Assembly (NCBI GenBank): GCA_022495995.1
Contig: JAFEMH010001477.1
Location: forward strand, 124,001-188,000
Reading direction: 5' to 3'
DNA from: Adenophora triphylla var. japonica
Taxonomy: Eukaryota; Streptophyta; Magnoliopsida; Asterales; Campanulaceae
Length of the DNA: 64,000 bases
Part shown: positions 20,398 to 32,049 of the stretch, in pieces
How positions within the stretch are numbered: the stretch's first letter is position 1
Layout: each line of letters begins with the position of its first letter
Program-made: the position numbers and the translations under genes
The notes under the pieces: generated by a model
The model's database searches: none
The model's input: only the letters and a program-made list of their open reading frames with translations
What the model was told of the DNA's origin: nothing

Positions 20398-21777
20398 CAT
20401 AGGTAGGGTCTGGTCATTGTAAGATGATTGTTCATTGGAGTTGGGGTGTCTGAAGATAGGTGACTGCAAGAAGATGGGTTCATCATTGGTTCCATCAATA
20501 GCGACAAAACTAACATTAACATTTTCATCTGAGTCAGCATTCTCATTTTCAGAGTCAGTCTTAAACCAGACTGGCATAGCCTTTTCGGTTCCTTCCTCGG
20601 CAACTAAGCTCTTAGATCTAGGGTTTTTCTTGAACGGTTTCTTCCTCAGAAATTCATATTTCGGTTGAGGACATTTGGAAGCAAAATGGCCGGGTTTTCT
20701 ACAGTTGTAACACACAAGCTCACCTTGGGCATTCTTACCATCGGTTGAGATTGAGGTTTGGCCTTTTCTTTGAAAGTTCCCTGATTTTTGGAATCATGAG
20801 GATTTGGGTTGGAAGGATTTGCTGTGGGATTGTTGGGATCTCTTAAAATCTTTAAACTTTCTATAGTTTCTAGCAAAGGCAGCAAATTCATCTTCTTCCT
20901 CAAAAGGCATACTAGATGAGGTATTGGCTTGAAATGGTTGAGGCTGAGAGATTGAGGAAGAGTCATTGGTAGATTGGTTGTTTAGCATAGAAGAACCAGG
21001 GAAGATCTCGGTCTGAGCTGGCAGAGATAGATTTTTAAATTGTTTTTGAACTCCACTCAGCCGGTTGAGCTCTTCCTCATATAGAAACAAAGTTGACACA
21101 ATGTTCTGAATATGAGTAGTGTTCAAATCTCGGCATTCTTTCAAAATAGCGACCTTGACATGCCACAAATCTCCAAGAGAATTGAGGAATCCCATGTTTA
21201 AGTCTTTCATAGTGTAAACTCTACCTAAAGAGGCACAAGAATTACTCACCTCACAGAAACGGTCGTACGTTTCCTTTAACGTTTCTATTGGGTTCTTCTT
21301 GAAGGACTCGAACTCAGCAACACTTTTGTAGAGTCTGTTGTCCTTGGCCACTTGATCTCCTTCAAAATATCTGAGTAGACTCTGCCACACTTGTTGAGCG
21401 GTCTCATAGCATTGTACATGTTTGTACAGTCGATCGTCAAGGCCTGAGGTTAGAATGTGCATAGCTTTTCTGTCCATGGAAGCACAAATCTTGTCTTCCT
21501 CAATCCATTCTTCACGGGGCTTTGGAACATATGTTTCATAAACCTCGAAATCTTGTTCAGATGATCTATCGACATGATCCATGAGAGGTATTTTGGGTGC
21601 TCTAGGTGAGAGATTGATTTTTATGGGTGTCATGGGACCATCTCTGACTACAGTCATTAACCTATCATCTATTGAATCCATGTACCGCATGATTCGGTTT
21701 TTCCATACTGGAAATTCATTTTCGTTCAACATGGGAATAGTCTCCATGTTCCATGTTTGCATGAGTTTTCCTGCCAT
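20398..21777 (-). pseudogene. gag: Element D: Ty1/copia gag, truncated by insertion of element C
   Basis: ATG at 21,777-21,775 (MAGKLMQTWNMETIPMLN) opens a copia gag of the plant type: FPVWKNRIMRYM, CYETAQQVWQSLLRYFEGD, ESFKKNPIETLKETYDRF. A TGA at 20,796-20,794 interrupts the frame. It resumes with the CCHC zinc knuckle CYNCRKPGHFASKCP (about 20,672-20,712) and is cut at 20,398 by the LTR of element C after ..NDQTLPM. Protease, integrase, reverse transcriptase and the 3' LTR of D should lie beyond C, outside the window. Gag would package the copia RNA. Confidence 0.85.
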
Positions 21778-21834
21778 CTTAGAATTGGCAATTCAAGCGG
21801 TTAAGCTTGGAAAAATAGTTTTCGAAAATTGTTA

Positions 21835-21847
21835 GCTCTGATACCAA
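21835..21847 (-). other. Primer-binding site of element D (initiator tRNA-Met)
   Basis: The minus strand reads TTGGTATCAGAGC, complementary to the 3' end of plant initiator tRNA-Met, the standard copia primer. Confidence 0.85.
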
Positions 21848-21848
21848 T

Positions 21849-23162
21849 TGTTAGGCCCAACTGGTAGGAATCAGGCTAGAGGGGGGTGGATAGCCTGTTA
21901 AAACTTTTTCTAAAACTCTTTTAATCTTTGAAATGTTAAGTCACACTATTGCTAACCGGTGAGATAAGCTTGCACAGCGGAAAGAAGATATCGGTTAGAG
22001 AGGTGCTTAAAACGGTAAGGTAAGGAGTTTCAAAAGTTAAGTTAAATTTCATGCAACAATGGTAAATACTCATTCCAGTAAGTCAAATAATAAGCAGTAG
22101 TAAGAGTCAATAGGTTATGACTGGTTGAGAGATTATCAACCAGTTACAACTACACAAGAAATAAACAAACACACAAAGAAATGGCACATTGTTTGAAGAG
22201 GTTCACAGTGTTAAATAACTGCTACGTCCACTATCAAGTTTGGTCAGAACTTGGATTTGTGAAAGTGCACTGCTATTAATGGTTCCTAACTATTACAAGT
22301 TGCAAGCCCAATGATTGAAGGCTGCTAAAAGTAATGTGACCACTAATGGATCGTGCTACAATAAAGACCTGGAGTTTTCTAGAGATGTGCTCACAAGTTG
22401 AGCTGATTTCCCTAGGGTGTGTGTGTGATTCAATCAATGTGTTCCATATATAGTCTTGTTGAGGAACACACAACAGAATTGATTGAAGGTGCTCAGTGTA
22501 TGTCCTACAGAGATGTCTAGTGAATGTGGGGACTTGTATTGAATGCCTTGAACTAGAGAATTTGCAGGTTGGTAGTTCTTGACAGCTCACTCTCAAGGAT
22601 CTTAAATGCACCAACCATCTTCAATGCTCCGGGGAAGCTATTTATAGAGAGCTTTTAAAAAGGAGCCATTGTTTTTGAAGAGGTTGTAATGATGACTTGG
22701 ACTGACATGGATTAAATGGGAGTATCTTTGCATTTAATGTCTGAGATTGGATAGAGAGGATTTCCATTGAGTGGTTGAGGGGATGTGAGTACTGGTTACT
22801 TTGACATTCCTCAAAGAGGTACTGACATGTTGCAGAGATGTCTTTTCAGCATGATGCTTTACCAACTTCAGCTAAAGTTGATGGCTGGGTAGTTGGGGAC
22901 AATTAATGCTTCGATTAGCTGTTGAAGGAAGCTTGTTGGATAAGCTTGGTCGGTTGGACAAGCTAAGGGCCATGACCGGTAAGATAAGTCTCTGGCTGAT
23001 CGGTTAGGGGCCTCTGACCGGTTGAGTGGTCAACCGATTTGAAGGAGCTTCTTTACCAAGTAAACTCACAAACTGATGGGGAAATCTTCAGGTCTTCAAG
23101 TCTTCAAATCTTGAGAAAATTACATTTTAAAACACTGGCACAAGCACTAAGGAAACCTAACA
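21849..23162 (-). repeat. 5' LTR of element D, 1314 bases
   Basis: Bounded by TGTTAGG (left, plus strand) and CCTAACA (right). The minus-strand TATA box (TATAAATA) is at 22,639-22,646. Short open frames inside are not supported. Confidence 0.75.
22639..22646 (-). promoter_or_regulatory. TATA box of LTR D
   Basis: The minus strand reads CTCTATAAATAGC in the middle of the LTR. Confidence 0.6.
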
Positions 23163-24130
23163 CACATAGAAAAATTCTATTTGGTCTAGATAAAATTAGG
23201 GGTCCACATTAATGCTTATAATGATTGGGATTAAGCAATTCTAAATTTAAACATATATTTGACTAACACTAAATCTGGCTAATAAAACGAGAAAACCATT
23301 TCATATCAGTAAGTTAAGGACGAGATACACTTCCTCCTCGGCATAGCGAAGCTAGGAACTCGGGGGGTCACTGAACGGTATAAACCGAGTACGACCTTGG
23401 GCCATAAAAAGGGCAAGGCCCAATGGATTAAGCCCAACGGAAAATATGCACAAGTCCTAAATACAACAGAGGGAATGGGTTTCCTTACCTATGCCCAACA
23501 TACACTCCTCGGCTTATCAATAAGTCGACCAAGACATTAAAGAGGCTTCTTTGACTACATGGCTGGAATGTCGTCTTAAGCCTAGGACGATCACAACGCG
23601 GACCTAAGTCGACCATGAAGATATTAACCACAATTGAGCCCACCAGGGCTGTATTTATGATAACAAAGGGAGTGGTTTTCCCTGCCTTTGGAAATCATTA
23701 CCTGCTTGGCATAGCCAATCTGTCGACCAACATACGAATGACCTCTATGTCAAGGAGCACTCCTCCCTGACATACATCTAGAACACAGTTCTAATCCTAG
23801 TCCAACATGGACATCATGGAATTAGGATCTGAGTAGGATTAAACTCTTTATTCTCTGCTAACTTCCTATCCAAGGCATGAAACTATCTCCTACACCTATA
23901 AATACAAGACATAAATCACGATTTTCTGGTTACGCATTCTTTGACTCTGAACAATTGTTAATTGATTTACTTTCATAAAATACCAATACTTACTTTCACG
24001 CCGAATGACCTTCGCTGGTGAAGCCCCGATTTAGTTTACGTGTTTGTTCATCTTTTTCAGGCTATTAAAGTCACCAGGATATAACCGAACCACTGAATTT
24101 GGACTGATCCGACGTTTTTTGCATCATCAG
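23163..24130 (+). repeat. LTR-like segment, possibly a solo LTR
   Basis: No gene is seen. A plus-strand TATA box (CTATAAATACAAG, about 23,901) is followed by T-rich and ACGTG-bearing sequence and by CAGG/CACCAGG text near 24,060-24,080, as in the R/U5 of a gypsy LTR. I cannot place its ends or a target duplication, so the type is uncertain. It could also be the end of another decayed retroelement. Confidence 0.35.
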
Positions 24131-24568
24131 ATTTTTTTAAAAGGCCTAAATCTTTAACAAAATAATTTATAAAAATATAAAAACGTAACACTTTAATTAA
24201 ATAAAATTTATATTTATTGAATAAAGTGATTAAAAGCTAAAGCATATTCTTTAGTTTTAATATACAAAGTATATATTTATTAAATGAAGTATATTTATTG
24301 AATAATTAATAAAAAATTTAAACTAACTGAATAAGTACATCAAATTGAAATAAAAATGTGAAATGAACTCTAATTTTATTAAATTGACCAAAAAAATTCA
24401 ACGAAATAATTAAACATATTCCTTATATTACAATCTAATTGAGGTAGGAAGATCAAGTGTGATATTTACTAGCGTGTCTTTTTTTAAATGAGACATACCC
24501 CCTTTTATTAGAAATTCTAGGTGTAGTGTTTACAAATTTTGCACTCGGCAAAAGATTTATGAGAATGA
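24131..24568 (-). pseudogene. hAT transposase relic, left fragment (split by element F)
   Basis: AT-rich sequence. Its last ~60 bases read on the minus strand as SFAECKICKHY, a BED-type zinc finger start. A second hAT copy has the matching FECKIC near 39,105-39,130. The rest of this relic is at 38,474 onward, on the other side of the MULE. The remainder (24,131-24,500) resembles AT-rich intron-like sequence also found near 38,600-38,690. Confidence 0.45.
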
Positions 24569-24577
24569 TTGATAATT
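24569..24577. repeat. Target-site duplication of element F, left copy
   Basis: TTGATAATT; the same nine bases are at 38,465-38,473. Nine bases is the usual MULE target duplication. Confidence 0.75.
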
Positions 24578-24591
24578 CGTAAAATCTAAGG

Positions 24592-24640
24592 AGAAACGCG
24601 TTTCTCCTTAGCGCTAAGGAGAAACGTGTTTCTTAACCGG
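24592..24640. repeat. Left inverted end of element F
   Basis: GAGAAACGCGTTTCTCC is itself a palindrome and is followed after TTAGCGCTAA by GGAGAAACGTGTTTCTTAA. The right end (about 38,398-38,452) reads inward in the same order with another spacer. Confidence 0.7.
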
Positions 24641-25139
24641 TTTATTAACTGTTTTAATTGAACGTTTAACGAACCGGTTTCTTAACCGGTTTAATTAAAA
24701 CATGTTTGCCCTAAGTTTAATACCAATACGATATCAGTAGCAAGGGAACCCCAGTTGAATATCCAGAAACTATATCCAGAAATCAGTAGCAAGCGAAATC
24801 AGTAGCAATCGAAGGTATTATGGGAAATCCAGTTGATGAAATCATGAGCAATCGACCAGCTGAAGAAATCAGGACCAAGCGAAAATCCGATTGTGAGTTC
24901 ACATGTTATTATTGTTTTGGTTCGCATTTTCATAAATTTCTGGATATATTAAGCATACTCATCTGTATATGAATTTAACAATGTGTTTTAGTTTGAAATT
25001 TTCAATTTGTGTATCGATTTTGTGTTTTATGTTTAACGATTTACTATTCTACTTAGTATTGTCGTTTCTTGGCTTTTAATTCATAATTTTCGTCATGTTT
25101 AACAATGTGTTTTAGTATTGTCTCTTGGCTTTTAATTCA

Positions 25140-25770
25140 TAATTAAAAAGGTTCTGGATATCAATTAAATAGCTTACGGATATCCTTTCAAAAGGTTACG
25201 GATATCCTTTCAAAAGATTCTTGATATGTTACGGATATCCAGAACCTTTTGAAAGGATATCCGTAACCTTGAAAGGATATCCGTAAGCTTTGATAGGATA
25301 TCCTTTCAAAATTAATTGATATCAAGAAGCTTTTTAATTGATATCCGTAACCTTTTGAAAGGATATCCGTAAGCTTTTGAAAGGATATCCGAAGCTTTTG
25401 ATAGGATATCCTTTCAAAATTAATTGATATCCGAAGCTTTTTAATTGATATCGAGAACCTTTTGAAAGAATATCCGAAGCTTTTTAATTATTTGTAGATA
25501 TTTTTTGAATATCCTTTTGAAAGTTTTTGGATATTCAATTGTTTGTTTGGATATTCAATTGTTTCTAGATATCAATTTGTGGATATTTTCCGGATATTCA
25601 TTTACTTGTTTTACGGATATGCAATTGTTTGTTTATGGATATTCATTTACTTGTTTCGTATATTCAATTGTTTGTTTACGGATATTCATTTACTTGTTTA
25701 CGTATATTCAATTGTTTGTTTCTGGATATCCTTTCTTTATTATTACGGATATTCATTTCATTTATTTCTC
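25140..25770. repeat. GGATATCC repeat block, with inverted copies
   Basis: Very many copies of a GGATATCC core in both orientations, joined by CTTTTGAAAGGATATCCG and similar text. The first half (about 25,150-25,480) alternates orientation and could fold into long hairpins. The second half is one-sided and gives spurious Tyr/Ile/Phe-rich frames. It lies between the left end and the ULP1-like gene. Confidence 0.8.
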
Positions 25771-25849
25771 GGATATCCTCTTGATTTTTATTTTTTTTTT
25801 TATTTTTTTTTTTTTTTTTATGTTTTGTAGGCAGATTTAAATAAAGGTG

Positions 25850-28800
25850 AAGGTATTAAGAAACAAAAGAAGAACTCAAATAAGAAATCAACGGGGATGT
25901 GGTTGAAAGTGGTAAGAAACGGGCATTTGAACATTGTTGTGTCCCGAAAGGCTTATTGATCTTAACTTAACCGATTCTCGTAAAGAAGATGTTAAATCTA
26001 TAGGTTTTGGTGGACTATTAGAACTTAAGATGAATAGATTGCCAACAGGGGGAATTGTGGAATATCTCGTGGAAAGATTTGATTCGGGAAGATTTATTCG
26101 AGAGAATCAAAAATAACAAGTATTACATAAATACAAATGATGTTTTTGATATTCTTGGTCTTCCTAGGAACTTAAAAAAGAGAAGATAAATAGTTCAATA
26201 GGGATTGACAAAACGTTGAGCGCACGATACAAAAATACTTTTGGGAAAGTTAAAGATGGTATTCCGGCCCGTACGCTTGGTGAACGCATCAAACAACTAC
26301 GATGGAGGTGATGAGTTTAAACGCCTCTATGTCTTGTTTCTTTGTGGGTTTCTTTCTTGCACCGTAGTAACAAAGGCTATTGATCGTTCTTTGTTGGCAT
26401 TGGTTGAGGATGTTACTCAAATCAAAAAGTTTGATTGGTGCCGGTTGTATTGAATAAGTTATCGATGGTGTTAGGAAGTTTAAGGCTTCTTCGCGGTAAA
26501 GTCGGGTGTTGCGGTGGTTGTGTGGCAATTCTTTTAGTAGCTTACTTTCATAGATTTCCATATTTGAGTAAACATGAACCAACCGCACGTCCTTTGATTC
26601 AACATTGGACTCAAGAGAAAATTTACGTCGAGTGGGAATGAAGCTAAGATTGGTTGGGGTACAGTTCTTTATTTGGATAATGTTTATCCGATTTCGAGAT
26701 ATGAGGATGATTTAGATGAAGGACAAATTGGATTGCCGATTGAAGCCGCTCCTTTTGTTGAGGATGTAAGTCATCGTACAAAAATACTGCAAGTGAAAAT
26801 GTTCCAGAAGTTTTGGATTCTGTTAAAGAGTCACTGGAAATATTTCAAAATGATATTAAAGTTGCTATCAATGCTCACATTGCAAGGATTTCTAATATTG
26901 AGAAGGGGAAAGAAAAAGTTAATAATGATGATGTTGAGAAAGGATCTGCTGAAGAGGAGGATTTGGTTGGTGATAGTGAATCTTGGGGAAGTCAGGTTTT
27001 TGATTACATTGATGATATTATTGATAAGTTGAAAACATCAAAAGATGAGCTGAAGGAGAAAGGGAAGGTTGGACCTTTGCCAACATTTAGGATTCTTTCA
27101 CAGAGTCAAGAATCCGAGCATACAGTGTCCGATGAAAATGTTGAAAAATTTCAGAGTTTTGATGATAGATATGTGCATGAGCATTATGAGGATCAAGATG
27201 TTACAGAGGATCAAGTTAATGTTGATCAACCAACTGAAGAGGATCAAGATGTTACAGAGGATCAAGTTAATGTTGATCAACCAACTGAAGATCAATTTGC
27301 AGAGCATCAAGTTACTGATTCCACCTCCAGAACTGATCAATTTGCTAGGCTTAATACAGAGGATCAAGTTACTGATTCCCATCTGTTTAAACAACCGACC
27401 ATTGAGCCTATGTCTGTTATCAAGGAAGTTTCTGAGGTGGAAGAAGAATATTCTACACAAATTTTGGGTGATATTGATAATTTGGTTGATAAAATTATTC
27501 AACATGGTGTTAATGGTGAGAAGTTTGACAAGATGTTAGATGAAGTGCATTTGGAACCTGTGAATGGTGAGATTATTCTTTCATCTGAATTTATGGTGAA
27601 GAATAAGGACGTAATGATTGGTATGCCAAAGCTGAAGATGGAAGTGGTTGATTATTGCTTCTCAAAATTGATTCTTCCAGAGTCAAAAAAGTAATATCCC
27701 ATTTTTATTACGCTGAAATTTATTATGGTATTCAAATTCTAATATTATTTTTTTCAGTGTTTATTTTCGGTTTAATGATGCCCTTGACTGGAAGCAGATG
27801 ATATTCTCGAGTATGAGAGAAGACACGAGATATCACAGTGTTATTGTGAATGCTTGGGCATTGTTTTTGAACAAGTTGGAGCATAAAAAGGGTGTAATGA
27901 AGAGATTTATGTTTGGTGTTGACCATTACGTAAGTTTACTTTTTCAACAACTTATAAGTATATATTTGATATTGATTGCAGGGTATATATCCATGAATTT
28001 TCTTTAAGATATTGTTATCATTTATATTAACAAAGTTACTTGGGCGAAACGTTCTCAAAATGCTCGTAATAATTTTAAAGAAATGGCTCAAGCTTTTGGT
28101 ATTGGAAAAATGATGTTAATGTCGATGGGAATCTAATGGAACCGAATGAAGTAGATCCGTATGTATTTTCATTTGTCAAAACATTTCGGATATCATATTG
28201 AAAATTTCGGATATACTTTTATGGTATTTCGATATATCCATGACCAAGGCCTAGGCCAAGGCCAAGGCCTAGGCCAAGGCCAATGCCTATGCCTATGCCA
28301 TGGCCAAAGTAATTTCGGATATACTTTATGGTATTTCGATATACTTTATTGTATTTCTGGATATATCCATGACCAAGGCCAAGGCCAAGGCCAAGGCCTA
28401 TGCCATGGCCAAAGTAATTTCCGGATATACTTTATGGTATTTCTGGATATACTTTATGTTATTTCGGATATACTTTATGTTATTTCGGTTATATCCATGA
28501 CAAAGGCCTAGGCCAAGGCCAAGGCCTATGCCATGGCCATAGTAATTTCTGGATATAATAAATGGTATTTACGGATACACTTTATGGTATTTCGATATAT
28601 CCATGTCCAAGACATAGGCCAAGGCCAAGGCCTATGCCATGGCCAAAGTAATTTCTCGGATATACTTTATGGTATTTCGATATACTTTATGTTATTTCGG
28701 TTATATCCATGACCAAGGCCTAGGCCAAGGCCAAGGCCTATGCCATGGCCATAGTAATTTCGGATATAATAAATGGTATTTCGGATATACTTTATGATAT

Positions 28801-29550
28801 TTCGATATACTTTATTTTATTTCTCGGATAGTCACCTAATATATTTTTTGCAGCTTTTTATCCCATACTTTAAGGGAAGCAAGAAAGGTGGGCACTTTAC
28901 ACTATATGTGTACAACATGGCTTCAAAAAGATTCAATATTTTGACAACCTTGCAATGAATGATGCAAAAAAAGTCAAGTTGTGAAACTTACGAAAGCATT
29001 GGTATATGTTTTGAAACTCACGAAAGCGCTTTTTATATTTTTCATTTTTGTTTTTATTGGTTATCTAATATTTTATACTTAATTTTTTTTTTTAGTATGT
29101 GCCTATGAAAGGTTTTTTGCAAAAGATTGGTCATCGATGTTATAAAGATTTTGAAGGCAAAAACATATAAATTTGAATACATGGAATGTGATTGGGTTCT
29201 TAAAGAAAATGCAAATGATAATCATGATTGTGGAGTTTATGTGATGTCCGAGATGAATGATTTTCAAGGATCAAAGTACTCATGCCCCGAGTTATGTCAG
29301 TACTATTAAAGTTTTTTTTATTCATATTTATATTATATGAGTTTGTATATATATGTTTTAACAATTTTTTTTTTTTTTTAATTTGTAGGATAAACAAAGG
29401 ATCCGTCTACGAGCTGAAATTCTTTCAACACTTTTGCTTAGTCAATTGAACAAAGATAAGCATAGGTTAATGATTGACGCAAACACTTTTGAAAAAGAGA
29501 AAAAACAAAAAGAACAGAAGAACAAAGTAATGAACAAGATTCATAGATGA
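25850..29550 (+). pseudogene. ULP1-like SUMO-protease (peptidase C48) gene of element F, Kaonashi-type
   Basis: The N-terminal region (about 25,930-26,660, frameshifted) has GFGGLLELKMNRLPTGGIV and YINTNDVFDILGLPRN, the domain usually found before plant transposon ULP1 domains. An acidic central part is open at 26,813-27,694 and holds a 51-base in-frame duplication (27,187-27,288, EDQDVTEDQVNVDQPTE twice). Catalytic exons follow: VNAWALFLNKLE with donor at GTAAGT (about 27,928); PYFKGSKKGGHFTLYVYN with the active His (after TTTTTTGCAG, about 28,853); and ENANDNHDCGVYVMSE with the active Cys (about 29,206-29,260). The Asp of DNL is present but out of frame by one base near 28,945. The last exon ends at TGA about 29,548-29,550. 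The family removes SUMO or related proteins; this copy is not functional. Confidence 0.7.
28161..28852 (+). repeat. Higher-order repeat in an intron of the ULP1-like gene
   Basis: Units of about 150-200 bases combine GGATATACTTTATGGTATTTC segments with runs of GGCCAAGGCC/GGCCTAGGCC ending in GCCATGGCCAAAGTAATTTC. About three to four units are visible. The array is bracketed by a donor-like GTATGT (about 28,158) and an acceptor TTTTTTGCAG before 28,854. The same unit recurs at 32,300-32,750. Confidence 0.75.
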
Positions 29551-29569
29551 ATGTAATTATGTAATTAGA

Positions 29570-29830
29570 AATCTGGTTTAGTGATGTAATTAATGTACAT
29601 TGTAAAGTTTCGGGTATTCAATATGGTTGTTTCGGATATAGAATTGATTGTTTCGGTTATTCAATTTAAGAGTTTCTGGTTATTGAATTGATAGTTTCTG
29701 GATATTCAATTTGGTAGTTCGATATACATTTTGATAGTTTCTCGGATATACTTATTATTAGTTTCGGTTATAGAATTGAGAGTTTCGGTTATAGAATTGA
29801 TAGAAGTATCGAATGTATAAAGAAAACAAA
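29570..29830. repeat. Dispersed GGATAT/GGTTAT repeats after the ULP1-like gene
   Basis: TTTCGGATAT, TTTCTGGATAT and TTTCGGTTAT motifs follow each other every 20-30 bases. No gene is visible. Confidence 0.7.
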
Positions 29831-29936
29831 CTAAGTAAATTATTTTAAATATAATTACAAAAAAAAAAAAAGAACAACCGCAACAAGGGGAGAAGCAAGA
29901 ACAACAACAAAGAACAAGAACAAACATCAACATCCC

Positions 29937-30236
29937 CTAATTCCCATCATTGACTTCGTCATATGTTGTTCTAGTGCGATGTGTCGTTTCCATGGATATT
30001 TCTCCATACGAAGAAATAGATCCATAATGAATAGCATGCGCAAAGAGTAGGTCCCAAGTCAAGGTTTTTGTTAGAATTCTCAGAGGGTGGCGTAATGGGC
30101 ATTGCAATTTATTTTCCCCATTATAGAGGGAAAACGCCCATTTTGGATTGATCGCTTGTGACTTGCAATTTTTTGCTCCAGGTCCATTCTCTTCTAACCC
30201 TAGGAGGAACACTAGGCGGAACATCCACATATTCAA
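29937..30236 (-). pseudogene. Small minus-strand gene remnant with a CPL motif
   Basis: The minus-strand reading of about 99 codons includes KWAFSLYNGENKLQCPLRHP and DLLFAHAIHYGSISSYGE. It resembles, weakly, the better preserved gene at 31,591-31,980 (NGTPSFRCPLEPCNGH, VNHAYEFGNAHNIDEA). A minus-strand TATA-like TATATAAATAC lies near 30,360 in a block also found upstream of the sibling gene. I do not know the function; it may be a repeat-derived frame. Confidence 0.35.
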
Positions 30237-30354
30237 CCTCCTCAGCCGAAACCCTACATCGTAATCGTAACTTTCGCCCGCCGAGCTTGGTTGTTGTTGT
30301 TGTTATTCATTTTGATAAATTTGATTTTTTTTTGTTGTGATGGTAGGAGTGGTG

Positions 30355-30560
30355 TTGTATTGTATTTATATACGCCGAGTACTTGAATCCAAATCAAAAA
30401 GTTGCTCAATGAATTTAATGCACTTACATTCATTACTCTTTTGAATTCAATGAATTCAATGCACTTACCAACCGAACACATTTATTACTCTTTGAATTCA
30501 ATGAATTCAATAATAAGTTTGAATGCTTTTTTGACCATTAAAGACAAGGAAACTTATCCA
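30355..30560 (-). promoter_or_regulatory. Promoter-like repeat block, copy 1
   Basis: Holds TATATAAATAC (minus), GAGTACTTGAATCC, and repeated TTGAATTCAATGAATTCAA and CACATTTATTACTC. Versions stand at about 32,050-32,190, partially at 33,208-33,290, and inverted at about 37,440-37,580. It lies upstream of a small minus-strand gene here and at 31,591-31,980. Confidence 0.45.
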
Positions 30561-30619
30561 AATACGGATTCAATAGTTAACCACATTTCAAAACAAAATG
30601 TCCTTTGCAAACTTTAATG

Positions 30620-31104
30620 GTTTCGGATATACAAATGAATAACCGTAAAACAATCAAATGTATATCCGTAAACTATCAATTTTATATCCGTAAACTCTAA
30701 TTTGAATATCCGTAAACTATCAATTTTATATCCGTAAACTCTTAATTTGAATATCCGTAAACTACTATATTGAATACCCGTAAACTTAAATTGGCCTTGA
30801 ACTTGATTTTGGACAAGTGTTCCAAGTTAGGTGTTCCAAGCCGAGTAATAAAAAACAAAAACAAATAATGATTCAATAGTTATCCCAACTAGTACAACTT
30901 CATTTTGTCCATAAGCAATAGTGCCAAATTTCAAACAAAAACAAATACGGATTCAATAGTTAACTACATTTCAAACAAAAACAATCATGTATTCAATAGT
31001 GCCAAATTTCAAACAAAAAATAACGGATTCAAGATAAATAAGTTAGATCTATCTTCACTTCTTTTTTATTCTAAATTTCATCTAAAAGCAATCAATTTCT
31101 CGGT
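30620..31104. repeat. Dispersed TATATCCGTAAACTATCAA repeats and TTTCAAACAAAAAC repeats
   Basis: The GGATAT motif occurs here mainly in the inverse orientation as TATCCGTAAACT (30,628-30,790). It is followed by repeats of CAAATTTCAAACAAAAA with ATTCAATAGTTA (30,870-31,020). No gene is visible. Confidence 0.65.
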
Positions 31105-31200
31105 ATGAGTACGAGTAGGTCACCAAGTCTCGAGAAAAATGTTGAAGATTATGAAGAAGAAAGAGCCGCTAAAAAATTGCAGTTTCTTAGAAGATATTAA
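31105..31200 (+). CDS. Small open frame of 31 codons, unknown
   Basis: ATG at 31,105 gives MSTSRSPSLEKNVEDYEEER and ends ..KLQFLRRY at TAA 31,198-31,200. The composition (Ser/Arg start, acidic middle, basic end) differs from the surrounding AT repeats and codon use looks gene-like. It may be a first exon or a remnant; following sequence (31,200-31,400) stays less repetitive but has no long frame. No family recognised. Confidence 0.3.
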   Translation: MSTSRSPSLEKNVEDYEEERAAKKLQFLRRY

Positions 31201-31590
31201 GGAGGGATATTATAGTTTGTGGAACAGTTCGTATAAACTTCACCGCCCATTCTCAGGACAATAAGAACAGCAAGAAATCAACATGGTTTTGGGATTCTCT
31301 TCGTTACATGCCAAGGATCGTGGGGCAACTAAAGCTTATGGAGAGCATGATATGTTCCAAAGACTCGCACTCTATAAGTTTATGGAGAGCATGAATGAAT
31401 AATTTGTTATGTATTGTGTGGTTTGTTTGTTTGTAGATTTTTTTTTAATGAATAATATCTACCGTATAATATAATTTTCTTTAGATCTAGTGCCGCTAGT
31501 TTGGTTTGAATTGCCGTATTACTTATTTGAAGCACATTTAGATAACATAATACATCACCTATATTACAAAATACATCAAACACAACGATA

Positions 31591-31990
31591 TTAAAAACAT
31601 AATTTAACACCATTAAACACTACCACTACCACCGCTCCATCATCGCCTACGTTGTCATTCAATTTGTTTTTTGGATCATATTCATTCAAAATATATTCCA
31701 AATACATTTCCAAAGCCTTGTGGTGAATCCTAGCAGCTTCATCAATGTTGTGAGCGTTGCCAAACTCATAAGCATGATTGACTATCCCCACATAATCCTT
31801 ATCCCTACAATTGTGTCCATTACATGGCTCCAATGGACAACGAAATGAGGGAGTTCCATTTGCGTAAGAAGGCCGCAGAACAACAAGATGACCATTGAGG
31901 AATTTTTGGTAGCAAACCATGTATATTTTCCAACTTTTGTCATCATTTGAATCACCCAAAGTTGGCTCCCGTAATTTCCCTTGCCTTTGT
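31591..31990 (-). pseudogene. Small minus-strand gene with CPLEPC motif, best copy in element F
   Basis: A minus-strand frame open over about 130 codons reads EQRQGKLREPTLGDSND, WKIYMVCYQKFLNGHLVVLR, FRCPLEPCNGHNCRD, then AHNIDEAARIHHKALEMYLE and an acidic tail. A TATA box (CCTATATAAATC) lies at about 32,058-32,068 in the shared promoter block. No ATG is found in frame between the TATA box and the conserved part, so the start is lost or a frameshift exists. Cys-Pro-Leu-x-Pro-Cys suggests a small metal-binding site, by inference only. Related remnants are at 29,937-30,236 and 36,839-37,330. Confidence 0.45.
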
Positions 31991-32049
31991 TCATCACTAG
32001 AAAAATTATTAAAGGTAGAATTTTTCTTGAACTTGATGTATATGCTTGC

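Larger units (their letters stand above)
20398..23162 (-). mobile_element. Element D: Ty1/copia retrotransposon, 5' part
   Basis: On the minus strand: 5' LTR (21,849-23,162), primer site (21,835-21,847) and gag. It is the oldest layer of the nest because C is inside it. The 7-base terminal repeats TGTTAGG/CCTAACA define the LTR. Confidence 0.8.

Noticed and set aside
21835..21847. tRNA-Met fragment
   Set aside because: Only the 13 bases complementary to the tRNA 3' end are present; it is a primer-binding site and not a tRNA gene.
23163..24130. A host promoter and gene start (TATA at about 23,901)
   Set aside because: No open frame follows; the layout fits an LTR better.
25505..25840. Overlapping plus-strand frames rich in Tyr, Ile and Phe
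   Set aside because: They translate the GGATATTCA repeat and a poly-T tract in two frames; not coding.
28161..28511. Gly/Gln-rich and Lys/Ala-rich frames
   Set aside because: They follow the GGCCAAGGCC tract inside an intron of the ULP1-like gene.
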